Shown: positions 22,813-31,079, counted from the stretch's first letter. The stretch: DNA of 43,435 nt from Terriglobia bacterium (GCA_020072655.1 JAIQGH010000010.1:1-43435), one strand, 5' to 3'. Numbers and translations are program-made. Notes: a model not told the origin generated them from the sequence alone.

Positions 22813-23562
22813 ATGCGAATCTTTGACCGAATTGAGCCCGCCATGTTGGACCGCCGTGAACTGCACCTGTGGCTGCTGGCCGTCACGATCATTTTAATTC
22901 TGGCTGCTGGCACGGCCCTGCGGATGTACCCGACGGCTTTCTCGGGCCCCGCCATTCTGAGCGGCCAAACCTTGCGGAAAACGTTCTTCGGCCTCTGCGC
23001 CATGTCCGTCCTGCTCGTCAGCTACTTCTTGGACCGCCAAATGACTATCCGCCAGCTTCGGAAGCAGCTCGCCGAGGAGCAGACCCGAATGGTGCAGATT
23101 CGCCGCGAGGCCAGCGCGGAGCTCTTGAAGTCTCTGCCCAGGGCCAGCCATTTTCGGGATCGCCTGAGCATGGAGTTTCGTCGTGCCTCCACGACCCAAC
23201 AATCCCTTTCCTTATTGACCGTGCAAGTGAAGTCTTCGCGCCATCCCCTGGATGCCCGAGATGCCGCCTCCTTTGGCGACGCGGCCAAGGCGCTCATCCA
23301 CACGCTGCGCGGGGAGGAGTCGATTTTTCGGTTCCAGCCCGGGGTGTTCGGAATCCTGGTGCCGGGCGTTTGCGCCAAGGGTGCCTATTGCGTCTCGGAT
23401 CGGATCGCCGATCGCTTGCGGGCTGCTGCCGGGGCCAGTGAGAGCTTCTCGTTTGACATCGGGGTCGTCAGTTACCCCGAGCATGTCGCCGCCGCTCGCG
23501 AAATGGAGAAGGCCGTCGCCTCCCACCTCCCAGCAAATCAACGGGAGCAGCACGCAGCCTGA
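22813..23562 (+). CDS. Membrane protein with degenerate GGDEF domain
   Basis: 249 residues. Two membrane helices (about 18-37 and 57-74) are followed by a coiled coil (about 77-105). A C-terminal domain keeps the diguanylate-cyclase outline: LPRASHFRDRLSMEFRRAS (the usual LTGLxNRxxF helix), LLTVQVK, and the late SFDIGVVSYPE matching 'S.G.A.yP'. The active-site GGDEF loop is replaced by FQPGVFGIL (175-183), and the Mg/substrate residues of the DxD region are missing, so cyclase activity is not expected. It may serve as a GTP- or protein-binding receptor. It is separated from the hybrid kinase by 63 bp containing a hairpin and is the last intact gene of the island. Confidence 0.75.
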   Translation: MRIFDRIEPAMLDRRELHLWLLAVTIILILAAGTALRMYPTAFSGPAILSGQTLRKTFFGLCAMSVLLVSYFLDRQMTIRQLRKQLAEEQTRMVQIRREASAELLKSLPRASHFRDRLSMEFRRASTTQQSLSLLTVQVKSSRHPLDARDAASFGDAAKALIHTLRGEESIFRFQPGVFGILVPGVCAKGAYCVSDRIADRLRAAAGASESFSFDIGVVSYPEHVAAAREMEKAVASHLPANQREQHAA

Positions 23563-24214
23563 GAGTAGTACGAACACAAGAAGCCTGTTCGTAGTCGGTT
23601 CCTTTTGGGGAAATTCCAATTCCGGAGATCCGATATCAAACGCTCAACTATCCTCGCTGCCAGTCCCACCGCCTCCATGAATCTGGCCTGCTGACGACCT
23701 CCCTCTAGAATAAAAGGCTAAGTTGTTGGAAAGTAAGAACACAATAAGTGAGGCAACTCGGTGGCGGGCTGGTGCGGGTCCCCCATTTTGGTTATTCGTT
23801 GTGGGCGGAAGGTTCATGAACAACTGCCCTTGATTGCTTCCCAATCGTAATTTGAGTTCTTGGGTTGATGACCCGCACATTTACGTCACAGAAATCTCCG
23901 CATCACTGCGAAAAGGCGAGCCGCTGAATCGCTGTAGCTTGGCAAGAATACAATCGTTGCAGCGGCGAGACCCGAGACCATTGCGTAGGGATTGTGAGTC
24001 CACGATTTCTGCCGAGATGAGCAGAGGTGACAGCATCCTGAGGGCAGGAGGTCAAACGCGATGCAAGAATTGGATCGGCTTGCTGTGCCAACAGAGGCGC
24101 AACACACCATTCGCACGACGGGCTTGGGACACTGAATCGCGGCTTCATACAACCCCCTCGGAATTTGCTCAGGTGCAAGAGATAGAGTGAACCCTTGAAA
24201 TGACACACACAGAA
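23563..24214. other. Right arm of island, no recognisable gene (about 650 bp)
   Basis: No convincing coding frame. Several 60-150 codon frames exist on both strands but have no ribosome-binding site, no domain and mutual overlap. Composition drops in GC compared with the gvp operon. Confidence 0.5.
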
Positions 24215-24575
24215 ATGGGCACAGTTCCCGAGAAAGGAACCAGCGTGGAGAGAAAATGATCCTCCCGGAAATTTCGCCGGATGGCCGTTGAGCGCATGAC
24301 GACCTGCGACGATATAGAGGCGTTGGCCCAGGAATTGGGAGTGACCCGGCGACGCCCATTCAAGTGGCGCCGGAAACTCGAAATGGTTGAGCCTGGACAG
24401 GAGGCATCGCGGCGGGGAACCCGCAGGGTCTCCCCCCGGGGTGATCGAGCAGCTCAAACGGCTGCTGGCCGAGAAGACCCCAGAAGTAGATCTTTCCGAA
24501 CTCAGGCCACATCTGGGCCACAAAACCTGCCGAATACCGTGCTGTATCGTCATGTTAAGCGTAGGAAAAGACTAA
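24215..24575 (+). pseudogene. IS transposase (orfA-type HTH protein) remnant
   Basis: The frame from 24215 (MGTVPEKGTS...) stops at a TGA. In another frame, SSRKFRRMAVERM leads into TTCDDIEALAQELGVTRR and FKWRRKLE, the HTH of IS3/ISNCY-like OrfA proteins. After a further shift, GVIEQLKRLLAEKTPEVDL gives the leucine-zipper segment that precedes orfB. At least two frameshifts and loss of the catalytic DDE part make it non-functional. It lies about 30 bp inside the right attachment repeat. Confidence 0.75.
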
Positions 24576-24603
24576 GCGAGCCAACTACATGCATGGTTTA
24601 GGG

Positions 24604-24652
24604 TTGGTTCGGGACCAAGAGGTCCGCGGTTCAAATCCGCGCGCCCCGACCA
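24604..24652 (+). repeat. attR-like 49-bp direct repeat (tRNA-Pro 3' fragment)
   Basis: Exact copy of 5824-5872, the 3' 49 nt of tRNA-Pro(CGG), without the 5' half of the tRNA; the preceding sequence (CATGGTTTAGGG) is unrelated. It cannot fold as a tRNA. It marks the right end of the island. Confidence 0.9.
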
Positions 24653-24837
24653 GTTTCCTAAAGCCAGTAATTCCTGCGGTTCTGTGGGTGGCCGTTTCTG
24701 GCCGAACAAGCCTCCAGCCCCCGCGAGCGCCAGCAAGGCTGCCCGTAGGATGAGAGGAGTTTTTTGTCTTAGGTTCTTCCAGAGTGTTGAACTGAACGCC
24801 TTTTCGACGCCCGAGTACGCAGGGCTCTTGCGAAGAA
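24653..24837. other. Flank between attR and efflux operon
   Basis: 185 bp with no assigned gene. On the minus strand the segment 24784 to about 24660 reads as a signal-peptide-like stretch (LRQKTPLILRAALLALAGAG, then GLFGQ) but has no start codon with a ribosome-binding site and runs into the attachment repeat. Confidence 0.4.
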
Positions 24838-25968
24838 TCAAGCCAGCGTCTTCCGGAATCGCCTTGACGCCACTCCCAGCGTGATCGTTCCCATCACGGC
24901 CAGTGTGGCGATTTGCGGCCACAAAATGTTGATCCCTACGCCCTTCAGGAAAATACCCCGCAGGATCACCATCACGTAGCGCATGGGGTTCAAGTAAGTC
25001 AGCCACTGGACGACCACTGGCATGTTGGCGATCGGAAACATGAAGCCCGAAAGCAGAACAGCGGGCATGAAGAAAAAAAACGTGCTCATCATCGCCTGCT
25101 GCTGGGTCTGGCTCACGGTTGAAATCAGCAGGCCGACGCCGAGCATGGTCATCAGGTAAACCGAGGTCGCAAAGACCAGTAGGGTGAAACTTCCCCGGAC
25201 GGGGATACGAAACCAGACCACGCCCACCAGCGTCACCAAAACCAAATCCACGAAGCTGATCAGCGCGAACGGCACGGTCTTGCCCAAAATGAATTCCACC
25301 GGACGGATGGGCGTCACGATGATTTGCTCCATCGTGCCGATTTCTTTCTCGCGCACGATCGCCATGCTGGTCAAAAGCAGCGTCAGCAACGTGATCATCA
25401 AGGCAATCACGCCGGGCACAAAATAGGTGCGGCTTTCGAGGTTTTCGTTGAACCAGGTGCGCGTCTGCAGACTCACCCGGCCGGGCTCGCGGACATTGCC
25501 GCGCAGACGGCGGAGGCGCTGCGACAGGATGGCTTGTGAGAATTGCTGGATGATCCCGTTGCTGTAACCCAGGACGATGCCGGCGGTGTTGGAGTCCGTC
25601 CCGTCCAAGATCATTTGCAGGGGCGCCGAGCGGCCAGCGTGCAAATCCTCTTCAAAGCCCTTGTCCACGCGCAGCACCAGCCGGGCTTGGCCGCGATCGA
25701 GCAGTTCGCGTTCGCGCGCGTCGTTGGTCACGTATTCGACGACATCGAAGTAACCCGACTTCACGAACTGGCTCAGAAGATCACGGCTGGCAACGGTGTT
25801 ATCCAAGTCATAGATGGCGGTCGCGATGTGCCGCACGTCGGTGCTCGCGGCGTAGCTGAAAATGAGCAACTGCATGATGGGAACAGCAAAGATGAACGCC
25901 TTCATCCGCGGGTCGCGAAAGACTTGGATGAATTCCTTGATGAGCATGTGCTGGATACGTTCCCACAT
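24838..25968 (-). CDS. ABC-2 type permease (YbhR/YbhS-like), distal gene of efflux operon
   Basis: 376-residue inner-membrane permease of the ABC-2 family. It has an N-terminal helix after KEFIQVFRDPRMK, a large periplasmic domain (about 45-175), then five membrane helices in the C-terminal half with the EKEIGTMEQIIVTPIRP loop (family ABC-2 motif) and LSGFMFPIANMP. It starts 2 bp before the stop of its paralogue (25971-27104), so the two permeases probably form a heterodimer. It is the last gene of the HlyD-ATPase-ATPase-permease-permease operon, which resembles E. coli ybhGFSR, a multidrug/cation efflux system. Confidence 0.9.
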   Translation of the reverse strand: MWERIQHMLIKEFIQVFRDPRMKAFIFAVPIMQLLIFSYAASTDVRHIATAIYDLDNTVASRDLLSQFVKSGYFDVVEYVTNDARERELLDRGQARLVLRVDKGFEEDLHAGRSAPLQMILDGTDSNTAGIVLGYSNGIIQQFSQAILSQRLRRLRGNVREPGRVSLQTRTWFNENLESRTYFVPGVIALMITLLTLLLTSMAIVREKEIGTMEQIIVTPIRPVEFILGKTVPFALISFVDLVLVTLVGVVWFRIPVRGSFTLLVFATSVYLMTMLGVGLLISTVSQTQQQAMMSTFFFFMPAVLLSGFMFPIANMPVVVQWLTYLNPMRYVMVILRGIFLKGVGINILWPQIATLAVMGTITLGVASRRFRKTLA

Positions 25969-25970
25969 GG

Positions 25971-27104
25971 CTACACCAGCTTCTTCCTGAATAATCCGAC
26001 CGCCATCAGCACGTTCGCCGCGGCGTAGACGACCAGCAGGAATCCCTCACCCGCGAGGACCGGAAGTCCCACACCTTTCAGGTAAATCGCCTTGAGCAAG
26101 GCGATGAAGTAGCGGGCCGGGATAAAGTAAGTGATCCACTGGATCACCAGCGGCATATTGCTGATCGGAAAAATGAACCCCGACAGCAAAAACGAAGGCA
26201 CGAAGGTCAGCACCATCGCAAACTGGTTGGCCATCAGCTGGTTTTTGGCGACGATGCTGATGACGATGCCAAAGGCCATGGTGCCCACCAGGAAAATCCC
26301 CGCCGACACAAAGAGCAGGAGGAGGCTGCCGCGCAGCGGAACATGAAACAGGAACTCGCCGAGCAGCACCGCGATCAGGACATCCACCAGGCCGATCGTG
26401 AAGTAGGGCAGCAGCTTGCCCAGGACCAATTCGCGGCCCGTCACGGGCGTGGAGATGAGCTGTTCCATCGTGCCGCGCTCCCATTCGCGCGCCACGGTCA
26501 GGGAGGTCAGGAGCGCCGCGATCACCATCATGATCACGGCGATGAGGCCCGGGATGATGTAATTCCGCGATTCCAATTCCGGGTTGAACCAGACGCGCGG
26601 GCGGAAGTCGAGGGGGGCATTGAGCGCCGCGCCGCCCAACCGCCGGGTTTCCTGAAGGCTCAGGGCCTGAGAATAGGTCTGAGTCACAACCTCGGCATAA
26701 CTTACCGCGAGGGTGGCCGTATTGGAGTCGCTGCCATCCACGATCAACTGAGTGGATGTCGGGCGGCCCGATCCAACCTGGTCGGCGAAGTCTCTCGGCA
26801 CCACCAAGGCGACCAGCGCGCGGCCGGAATCTATTTCTCGCTCCAGCTCCCCATAGTTCCAGCCATAACCTTCGATCGAGAAGTAGCGCGAGCCTCCGAA
26901 TCGGCTGATGAAATCGCGGCTGGCGGGCGTCTGGCTCTGGTCCCAAACGATCATGGGAACGTTGTCCACGTCGAGCGTCAAGGCATACCCGTAAAGCATC
27001 AGCAGCAGCATGGGCATGGCGATGGCCATTCCCAGGCTGCGGCGGTCCCGGAGGACGTGGAGGAATTCCTTGCGCGCGATCGCCCAAGCGCGGTGATGGT
27101 TCAT
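25971..27104 (-). CDS. ABC-2 type permease (YbhS/YbhR-like)
   Basis: 377 residues with the same architecture as its neighbour: ARKEFLHVLRDRRSL, first membrane helix, periplasmic domain, then REWERGTMEQLISTPVTG and LSGFIFPISNMPLVIQWITY and closing helices. The ATG at 27102-27104 overlaps the upstream ATPase stop by 4 bp. The two permeases share the FPIxNMP and GTMEQxIxTP motifs and arose by duplication. It pairs with the other permease and takes energy from one or both upstream ATPases to export a small molecule or lipid-like substrate, not identified by sequence. Confidence 0.9.
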   Translation of the reverse strand: MNHHRAWAIARKEFLHVLRDRRSLGMAIAMPMLLLMLYGYALTLDVDNVPMIVWDQSQTPASRDFISRFGGSRYFSIEGYGWNYGELEREIDSGRALVALVVPRDFADQVGSGRPTSTQLIVDGSDSNTATLAVSYAEVVTQTYSQALSLQETRRLGGAALNAPLDFRPRVWFNPELESRNYIIPGLIAVIMMVIAALLTSLTVAREWERGTMEQLISTPVTGRELVLGKLLPYFTIGLVDVLIAVLLGEFLFHVPLRGSLLLLFVSAGIFLVGTMAFGIVISIVAKNQLMANQFAMVLTFVPSFLLSGFIFPISNMPLVIQWITYFIPARYFIALLKAIYLKGVGLPVLAGEGFLLVVYAAANVLMAVGLFRKKLV

Positions 27105-28075
27105 GGCTCGACCTCCGGCCTGGGCCGGGCGGCGCGGTCGCGAGCTTCAATCAGCGAGACGAAAACGTCTTCCATCGAAGGAAGAATCTTCTCGACCCGC
27201 CCAACCTGAAAACCCCTTGGGGGCAGCAACTCCTCGATCGAACGCGCCGCAGCCGCGCCGTCATCCGCGACGACATGCAGGGATTTGCCAAAGAGCGCGA
27301 CCTCTTTGACCCCGCTGAGTGTTCGGATTTCTTCCATGGCGTCCTGGGGCCGCTCGCAGACGACCTCGAGGACGTCCTCTTGCATGAAGTTGGTCTTGAG
27401 CGCCTCCGGTGCACCATCGGCGATCAGCTCGCCGTGATAAATCAGGGCAATGCGGTCGCAATATTCCGCCTCGTCCATGTAATGCGTCGTAACGAAGACG
27501 GTCACACCGCGGCCGGAGAGCTCGTAAATGAGGTCCCAGAACTGGCGGCGACTGTTGGGATCAACACCCGAGGTCGGCTCGTCGAGGAAAACGATGGGAG
27601 GCTCGTGCAGAATTGCGCAGCCCAGCGCCAGTCTTTGCTTCCAGCCGCCGGACAGGATCCCGGTGCGCGCCTGCCGGTGGGCCTGAAGCCCGGCCATTTC
27701 GATGACCCATTCCTTTCGCTGGCGTTTTCTTTCCGGAGCGAGGCAATAGATACCGCTGTAGAAGTCGATGTTTTCTTCGACCGTCAGGTCTTCATAGAGC
27801 GAGAATTTCTGGCTCATGTACCCGATGTGGCTCTTGATCTCTTCCGATTGGGTTTGAACGTCAAATCCGGCGACCGTGCCGGAGCCCCCGCTGGGCGCCA
27901 GGATGCCGCACAGCATGCGGATCGTCGTGGATTTGCCTGCGCCATTGGGGCCGAGAAACCCGAAGATCTCACCCTTGGCAACCGCAAAGCTGACGCGGTT
28001 CACGGCCACAAACGTCCCGAAGCGTCGCTCGAGGTCTTTCACCACGACGGCTCTCTCACCGCCAGCGAGGGTCAC
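27101..28075 (-). CDS. ABC transporter ATP-binding protein (second of two)
   Basis: 324 residues. Walker A GPNGAGKST (about 39-47), Q-loop YMSQKFSLYEDL, signature LSGGWKQRL, Walker B IVFLDEPTSGVDP, and the switch His in VTTHYMDEAE. A C-terminal extension of about 90 residues (typical of ABC-2/ABCB-linked ATPases) ends the protein. It overlaps the upstream ATPase by 4 bp and the downstream permease by 4 bp. In E. coli YbhF is one protein with two ATPase domains; here the two domains are separate genes. Confidence 0.92.
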   Translation of the reverse strand: MTLAGGERAVVVKDLERRFGTFVAVNRVSFAVAKGEIFGFLGPNGAGKSTTIRMLCGILAPSGGSGTVAGFDVQTQSEEIKSHIGYMSQKFSLYEDLTVEENIDFYSGIYCLAPERKRQRKEWVIEMAGLQAHRQARTGILSGGWKQRLALGCAILHEPPIVFLDEPTSGVDPNSRRQFWDLIYELSGRGVTVFVTTHYMDEAEYCDRIALIYHGELIADGAPEALKTNFMQEDVLEVVCERPQDAMEEIRTLSGVKEVALFGKSLHVVADDGAAAARSIEELLPPRGFQVGRVEKILPSMEDVFVSLIEARDRAARPRPEVEP

Positions 28076-29001
28076 GCGCCTCTTCCTTTCTCGCCTAAGA
28101 CAGAAACGAAGACGTCTTCGAGCGATGGCTCGACAGTGCGAAGGCCCGTGAGACTTATTCCCGCGCGGGAAAATATCTCCTCAACCTGCGACCGGGTTGC
28201 CGCTGGGTCCGCGGCGAGCACGTGCACGCGGTCGCCGAACAGTCCTACCGACCCCACGCCCAGTTGCTCGCGAAGGACCGCCGAGGCCCGGCGCGGATCC
28301 GAGGCCCGGATTTCCAGGATGCTCCCCCGCATGAGTCTCTTCACCTCTTCCGGTGTGCCCACGGCAAGGAGCTTGCCGCGATGCATCAGGCCGATGCGAT
28401 TCGCGCGCTCGGCTTCGTCCAGGTAGGCCGTGGATATGAAGATTGTGACTTTCGCGCGGAGCAACTGATAGAGGATGCGCCAGAAGTCTCGCCGTGAGGA
28501 GGGATCCACGCCGTTGGTGGGCTCGTCGAGAAACAACACCTTGGGCGTGTGAATGAGCGCGCACGCCAGGCCCAGCTTCTGCTTCATTCCACCGGAAAGA
28601 TGTCCCGCCAGCCGCTTCTTGAAAGAAGTCAGGTTGCTGAAGGCTAGCAGCCGTTCCGTCTTCTCTTCACGGCCCCGGCGCGGCACGCCGTAGATATCAG
28701 CGTAGAAATCGATGTTCTCTCGGACCGTCAGATCCGGATAAAGCGCGAAACGCTGGCTCATGTAGCCGATGTCATTGCTCACCGCTGCCGCTTCTCGCAC
28801 CGTGTGGTGACCGGCCACCCAGGCGTCGCCGGAAGTGGGATCCATGATGGCCGCCAGCAGCCGCATGATCGTGGTCTTGCCGGCGCCGTCCGGGCCGACC
28901 AAGCCGAAAATTTCTCCCGGGGCCACACTCAGTGTCAGCCGGTCCACGGCGGTCAGCGCGCCAAAGGTTTTGGTCAGCGACTCTGTCCGGATCGCTTCCA
29001 T
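28072..29001 (-). CDS. ABC transporter ATP-binding protein (first of two)
   Basis: 309 residues. Walker A GPDGAGKTT (about 36-44), where the usual N before G is D, Q-loop YMSQRFALYPDL, signature LSGGMKQKL, Walker B VLFLDEPTNGVDP, and STAYLDEAE in which the switch histidine of the H-loop is replaced (STA for TTH). Loss of the H-loop His suggests that this site is catalytically weaker than that of its partner. The start ATG shares one base with the stop of the HlyD gene (TAATG). Confidence 0.92.
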   Translation of the reverse strand: MEAIRTESLTKTFGALTAVDRLTLSVAPGEIFGLVGPDGAGKTTIMRLLAAIMDPTSGDAWVAGHHTVREAAAVSNDIGYMSQRFALYPDLTVRENIDFYADIYGVPRRGREEKTERLLAFSNLTSFKKRLAGHLSGGMKQKLGLACALIHTPKVLFLDEPTNGVDPSSRRDFWRILYQLLRAKVTIFISTAYLDEAERANRIGLMHRGKLLAVGTPEEVKRLMRGSILEIRASDPRRASAVLREQLGVGSVGLFGDRVHVLAADPAATRSQVEEIFSRAGISLTGLRTVEPSLEDVFVSVLGEKGRGA

Positions 29002-30188
29002 TACTTGCCTCGCACCGCGATCTCGGCGTCCGCCGGCATGCCCGGTTTCAGCTCCAGGTTGGGGTTCTTGATGTCCACCTTGACGCGGTAAACCAGCTTC
29101 ACCCGCACCTTCTCCGTCTGGACACTTTTGGGAGTGAACTCGGCTTGCGACGAGATGAATGAAACCCGCCCTTCGTACACCTTGTCCGGATAAGTGTCGG
29201 TGGTCACGCGTGCGCGCTGGCCAAGCTTGACGCGGCCCAGGTCCGTCTCGTTGACGTAGGCGCGCAGCCAGAGGTTTTCCAGGTCCGCCACCGTGACGAT
29301 GGGTGTCCCCGCCGAAACGTATTCACCCGGCTCGACGCTTTTGGAGAGCACGACTCCGGACATCGGTGCGACGAGCGTAGCGTAACCGCGCCGAGTCTCC
29401 GCCACGGCCAACGACTGCCGCGCCTGTTCGAGGCGCGCGCGGGCCTGCTCGATATCCTCTCGCCGCGGACCTTTCTTGACCAGGGCGTATCGCTCCTGCG
29501 CCTGAGCGTAGGCGGCGCGTGCCTGCTCGATCTGTTCTTTGCGCGGACCTTCTTTCACCAAGTCCAGTTGCTCCTTGGCCTCGCGCTCGCGCGCCTGGGC
29601 CATCTGGGAGGCGGTCTGGGCGGCGTCGTATTGCTGCGTGGAGACCAGTTGCTTCTGGTAAAGGCCGCTATAACGCTGAAAGTCGTCTGCCAGGCGCTTG
29701 GCATCCGCTGTCGCGCTTCGATAGGCGGCCTCGGCTGCCGCCACTTCCTGCGGACGCGATCCGGCTTCCAGCTCCTGCCAGCGCGCTTTCGCCTGCTCCG
29801 CCGCAGCCTGCGCTTGCGCGATCTCTTCCGGCCGCGACCCGGCTTCCAGCTCGGCGACTGCAGCTTGCGCGGCTTGGACCTTAGCCCTGCTGAGGCTTAC
29901 TTGTTGAGAGAGCTCCTTGCTGTCCAGAAGCGCCACGGTCTGACCGGTGCTGAGGGTCTCGCCTTCGTCCACCAGGCGCGCTTCCACGCGGCCCGGAATC
30001 TTGAAACTCAACTCCGCATCGATCACTTCGATGTTGCCGGAGACGCGAATTACCTTGCCCTCGTTTCGAGACCGGCCTAGCAGCCATGCGAAAGTGACAA
30101 CCCCCGCGAGCACGATGACGGCCAGTACAAGCAGTGGTTTCCGGTAACGACGGAGTTTGGCTTTCATCTCGGTGTTTTCAAGCAACAT
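29001..30188 (-). CDS. HlyD/YbhG-family membrane-fusion protein
   Basis: 395 residues (388 if the internal ATG at 30167 is used). A single N-terminal membrane helix (about 19-37) is followed by the first lipoyl half (IPGRVEARLVDEGETLSTGQ, 65-83), a long coiled-coil hairpin (about 95-265), the second lipoyl half and a beta-barrel end. The hairpin contains internal repeats with a 26-residue period: EAGSRP at 115 and 141, and (E/K)GPRKEQIEQAR-type at 213 and 239. It bridges the inner-membrane transporter to an outer-membrane TolC-like channel, none of which is visible here. The operator-like TGTGAA-N6-TTCACA element lies 15 bp before its start. Confidence 0.92.
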   Translation of the reverse strand: MLLENTEMKAKLRRYRKPLLVLAVIVLAGVVTFAWLLGRSRNEGKVIRVSGNIEVIDAELSFKIPGRVEARLVDEGETLSTGQTVALLDSKELSQQVSLSRAKVQAAQAAVAELEAGSRPEEIAQAQAAAEQAKARWQELEAGSRPQEVAAAEAAYRSATADAKRLADDFQRYSGLYQKQLVSTQQYDAAQTASQMAQAREREAKEQLDLVKEGPRKEQIEQARAAYAQAQERYALVKKGPRREDIEQARARLEQARQSLAVAETRRGYATLVAPMSGVVLSKSVEPGEYVSAGTPIVTVADLENLWLRAYVNETDLGRVKLGQRARVTTDTYPDKVYEGRVSFISSQAEFTPKSVQTEKVRVKLVYRVKVDIKNPNLELKPGMPADAEIAVRGK

Positions 30189-30202
30189 TCGCGCACCCCA
30201 AA

Positions 30203-30220
30203 AGTGAACCTATGTTCACA
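30203..30220. promoter_or_regulatory. TetR operator candidate upstream of the efflux operon
   Basis: AGTGAACCTATGTTCACA: arms GTGAAC and GTTCAC (inverted, 4 bp apart), matching the operator at 30847-30864 in the TGTGAA-N6-TTCACA pattern. It sits 15 bp before the HlyD start and 15 bp after the TetR stop, well placed to block transcription of the efflux operon. Confidence 0.7.
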
Positions 30221-30234
30221 AGGTTCGCAAGAAA

Positions 30235-30834
30235 TCACCTCGCCCGGATCGCTTCGCTAAACAATTCCCAAGACCTTTCCGCCTGGCGAGTCACATCGAA
30301 TGCACCGTCGCTCATGTGCCACAAGATGACGACGGGGGGCAACATCCCCCAGAACATCACAGCCAGCGTTTTGGCGTCGAGGTCCGTCCGGACCTCGCCC
30401 CGCTCCTGTCCTTCTCGCATGATGCCCTCGATGGCGCTCAGGAAGCCCGTCAAGATCACGTAGGCTTGGCGCTTCCGTTCCGGGTGGTCGGCGGACACGC
30501 CCTCCGAAAAGACGATTCGGGGCATGGCCTGCAACTCGCGGATCATCTTGATGACTCGCATCAGCAGGAGCTTCAGGCGTTCGAGCGCGTTCGGGGTGCT
30601 GGCACAAACTTCCTTTAGGTTGTCAAGGCCTCGTCGCTGGACCAGTTGCACCGCCGCGTCCAGGATTTCCTGTTTGCTCTTGAAATGCCGGTAGAGCGCC
30701 GACGGAACTAGGCCGACGCGTCGCGCCAAGGCTGCCACGCTCAAGCGGCGAACACCTTGCGCCGCGATCAAGCTCAATGCCGCCTCCACGATTTGTTCCC
30801 GTCGGATTTCTGTGCCGAGTTTCTCGAGTGCCAT
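30235..30834 (-). CDS. TetR-family transcriptional repressor of the efflux operon
   Basis: 199 residues. The N-terminal TetR HTH reads EIRREQIVEAALSLIAAQGV, RRLSVAALARRVGLVPSALY, RHFKSKQEIL. The C-terminal ligand-binding domain (about 65-195) is of the type seen in drug-binding TetR proteins (FWGMLPPVVILW). It lies 46 bp upstream of the HlyD gene on the same strand, so it heads the operon and is itself flanked by two matching palindromes at 30203 and 30846. This makes autoregulation plus control of the efflux genes likely. The inducing ligand cannot be read from sequence. Confidence 0.92.
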   Translation of the reverse strand: MALEKLGTEIRREQIVEAALSLIAAQGVRRLSVAALARRVGLVPSALYRHFKSKQEILDAAVQLVQRRGLDNLKEVCASTPNALERLKLLLMRVIKMIRELQAMPRIVFSEGVSADHPERKRQAYVILTGFLSAIEGIMREGQERGEVRTDLDAKTLAVMFWGMLPPVVILWHMSDGAFDVTRQAERSWELFSEAIRAR

Positions 30835-30845
30835 GTGGTCACCCT

Positions 30846-30865
30846 ATGTGAATATCTATTCACAT
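30846..30865. promoter_or_regulatory. TetR operator candidate upstream of tetR
   Basis: A 20-bp perfect inverted repeat with 9-bp arms (ATGTGAATA and TATTCACAT) around TC, 11 bp upstream of the TetR start. The inner TGTGAA-N6-TTCACA agrees with the site at 30203-30220. It is likely the autoregulatory operator. Confidence 0.75.
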
Positions 30866-31079
30866 TTTGCGCCAACTCCCTCTTCCCGTCAAGAGCCACC
30901 TTTGAATTGTCCATGCGTTGCTATCTCATTGTATTTCAAAGGGATAAGATATGCCGGGATCATCGCGGAGAGGCTCTCGGCGTAGCGTTCCTGCTGTCGC
31001 AGAGCCGCCCCGGGCCCTTAATTGTGATACTTATTGTATGTCAGTCGAGGCCACTATGGTCACAGAACAGGAGGCGCCT

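Larger units (their letters stand above)
5824..24652. mobile_element. Gas vesicle genomic island integrated in tRNA-Pro(CGG)
   Basis: The segment is bounded by a perfect 49-bp direct repeat whose left copy is the 3' part of an intact tRNA-Pro gene and whose right copy is a tRNA fragment lacking the 5' half. This is the standard footprint of tyrosine-recombinase integration at a tRNA gene. It holds the entire gas vesicle cluster and its putative regulators, all on the + strand, between gene-poor arms (5873-6817 and 23563-24603). A decayed IS transposase remnant sits about 30 bp inside the right copy. No integrase, relaxase, phage structural or plasmid gene is recognisable, so it was probably stranded after losing its integrase. 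The boundary is observed; horizontal acquisition is inference. Confidence 0.85.

Noticed and set aside
22813-23562. Active diguanylate cyclase
   Set aside because: The GGDEF loop and metal residues are lost.
24572-25006. Minus-strand frame of 144 codons ending in tRNA-derived residues
   Set aside because: Reads through the attR tRNA fragment and out of the permease gene; only the signal-peptide-like part is noted, not a gene.
27275-28426. + strand frame of 383 codons
   Set aside because: Antisense to two ABC ATPases with intact Walker motifs; no coding features.
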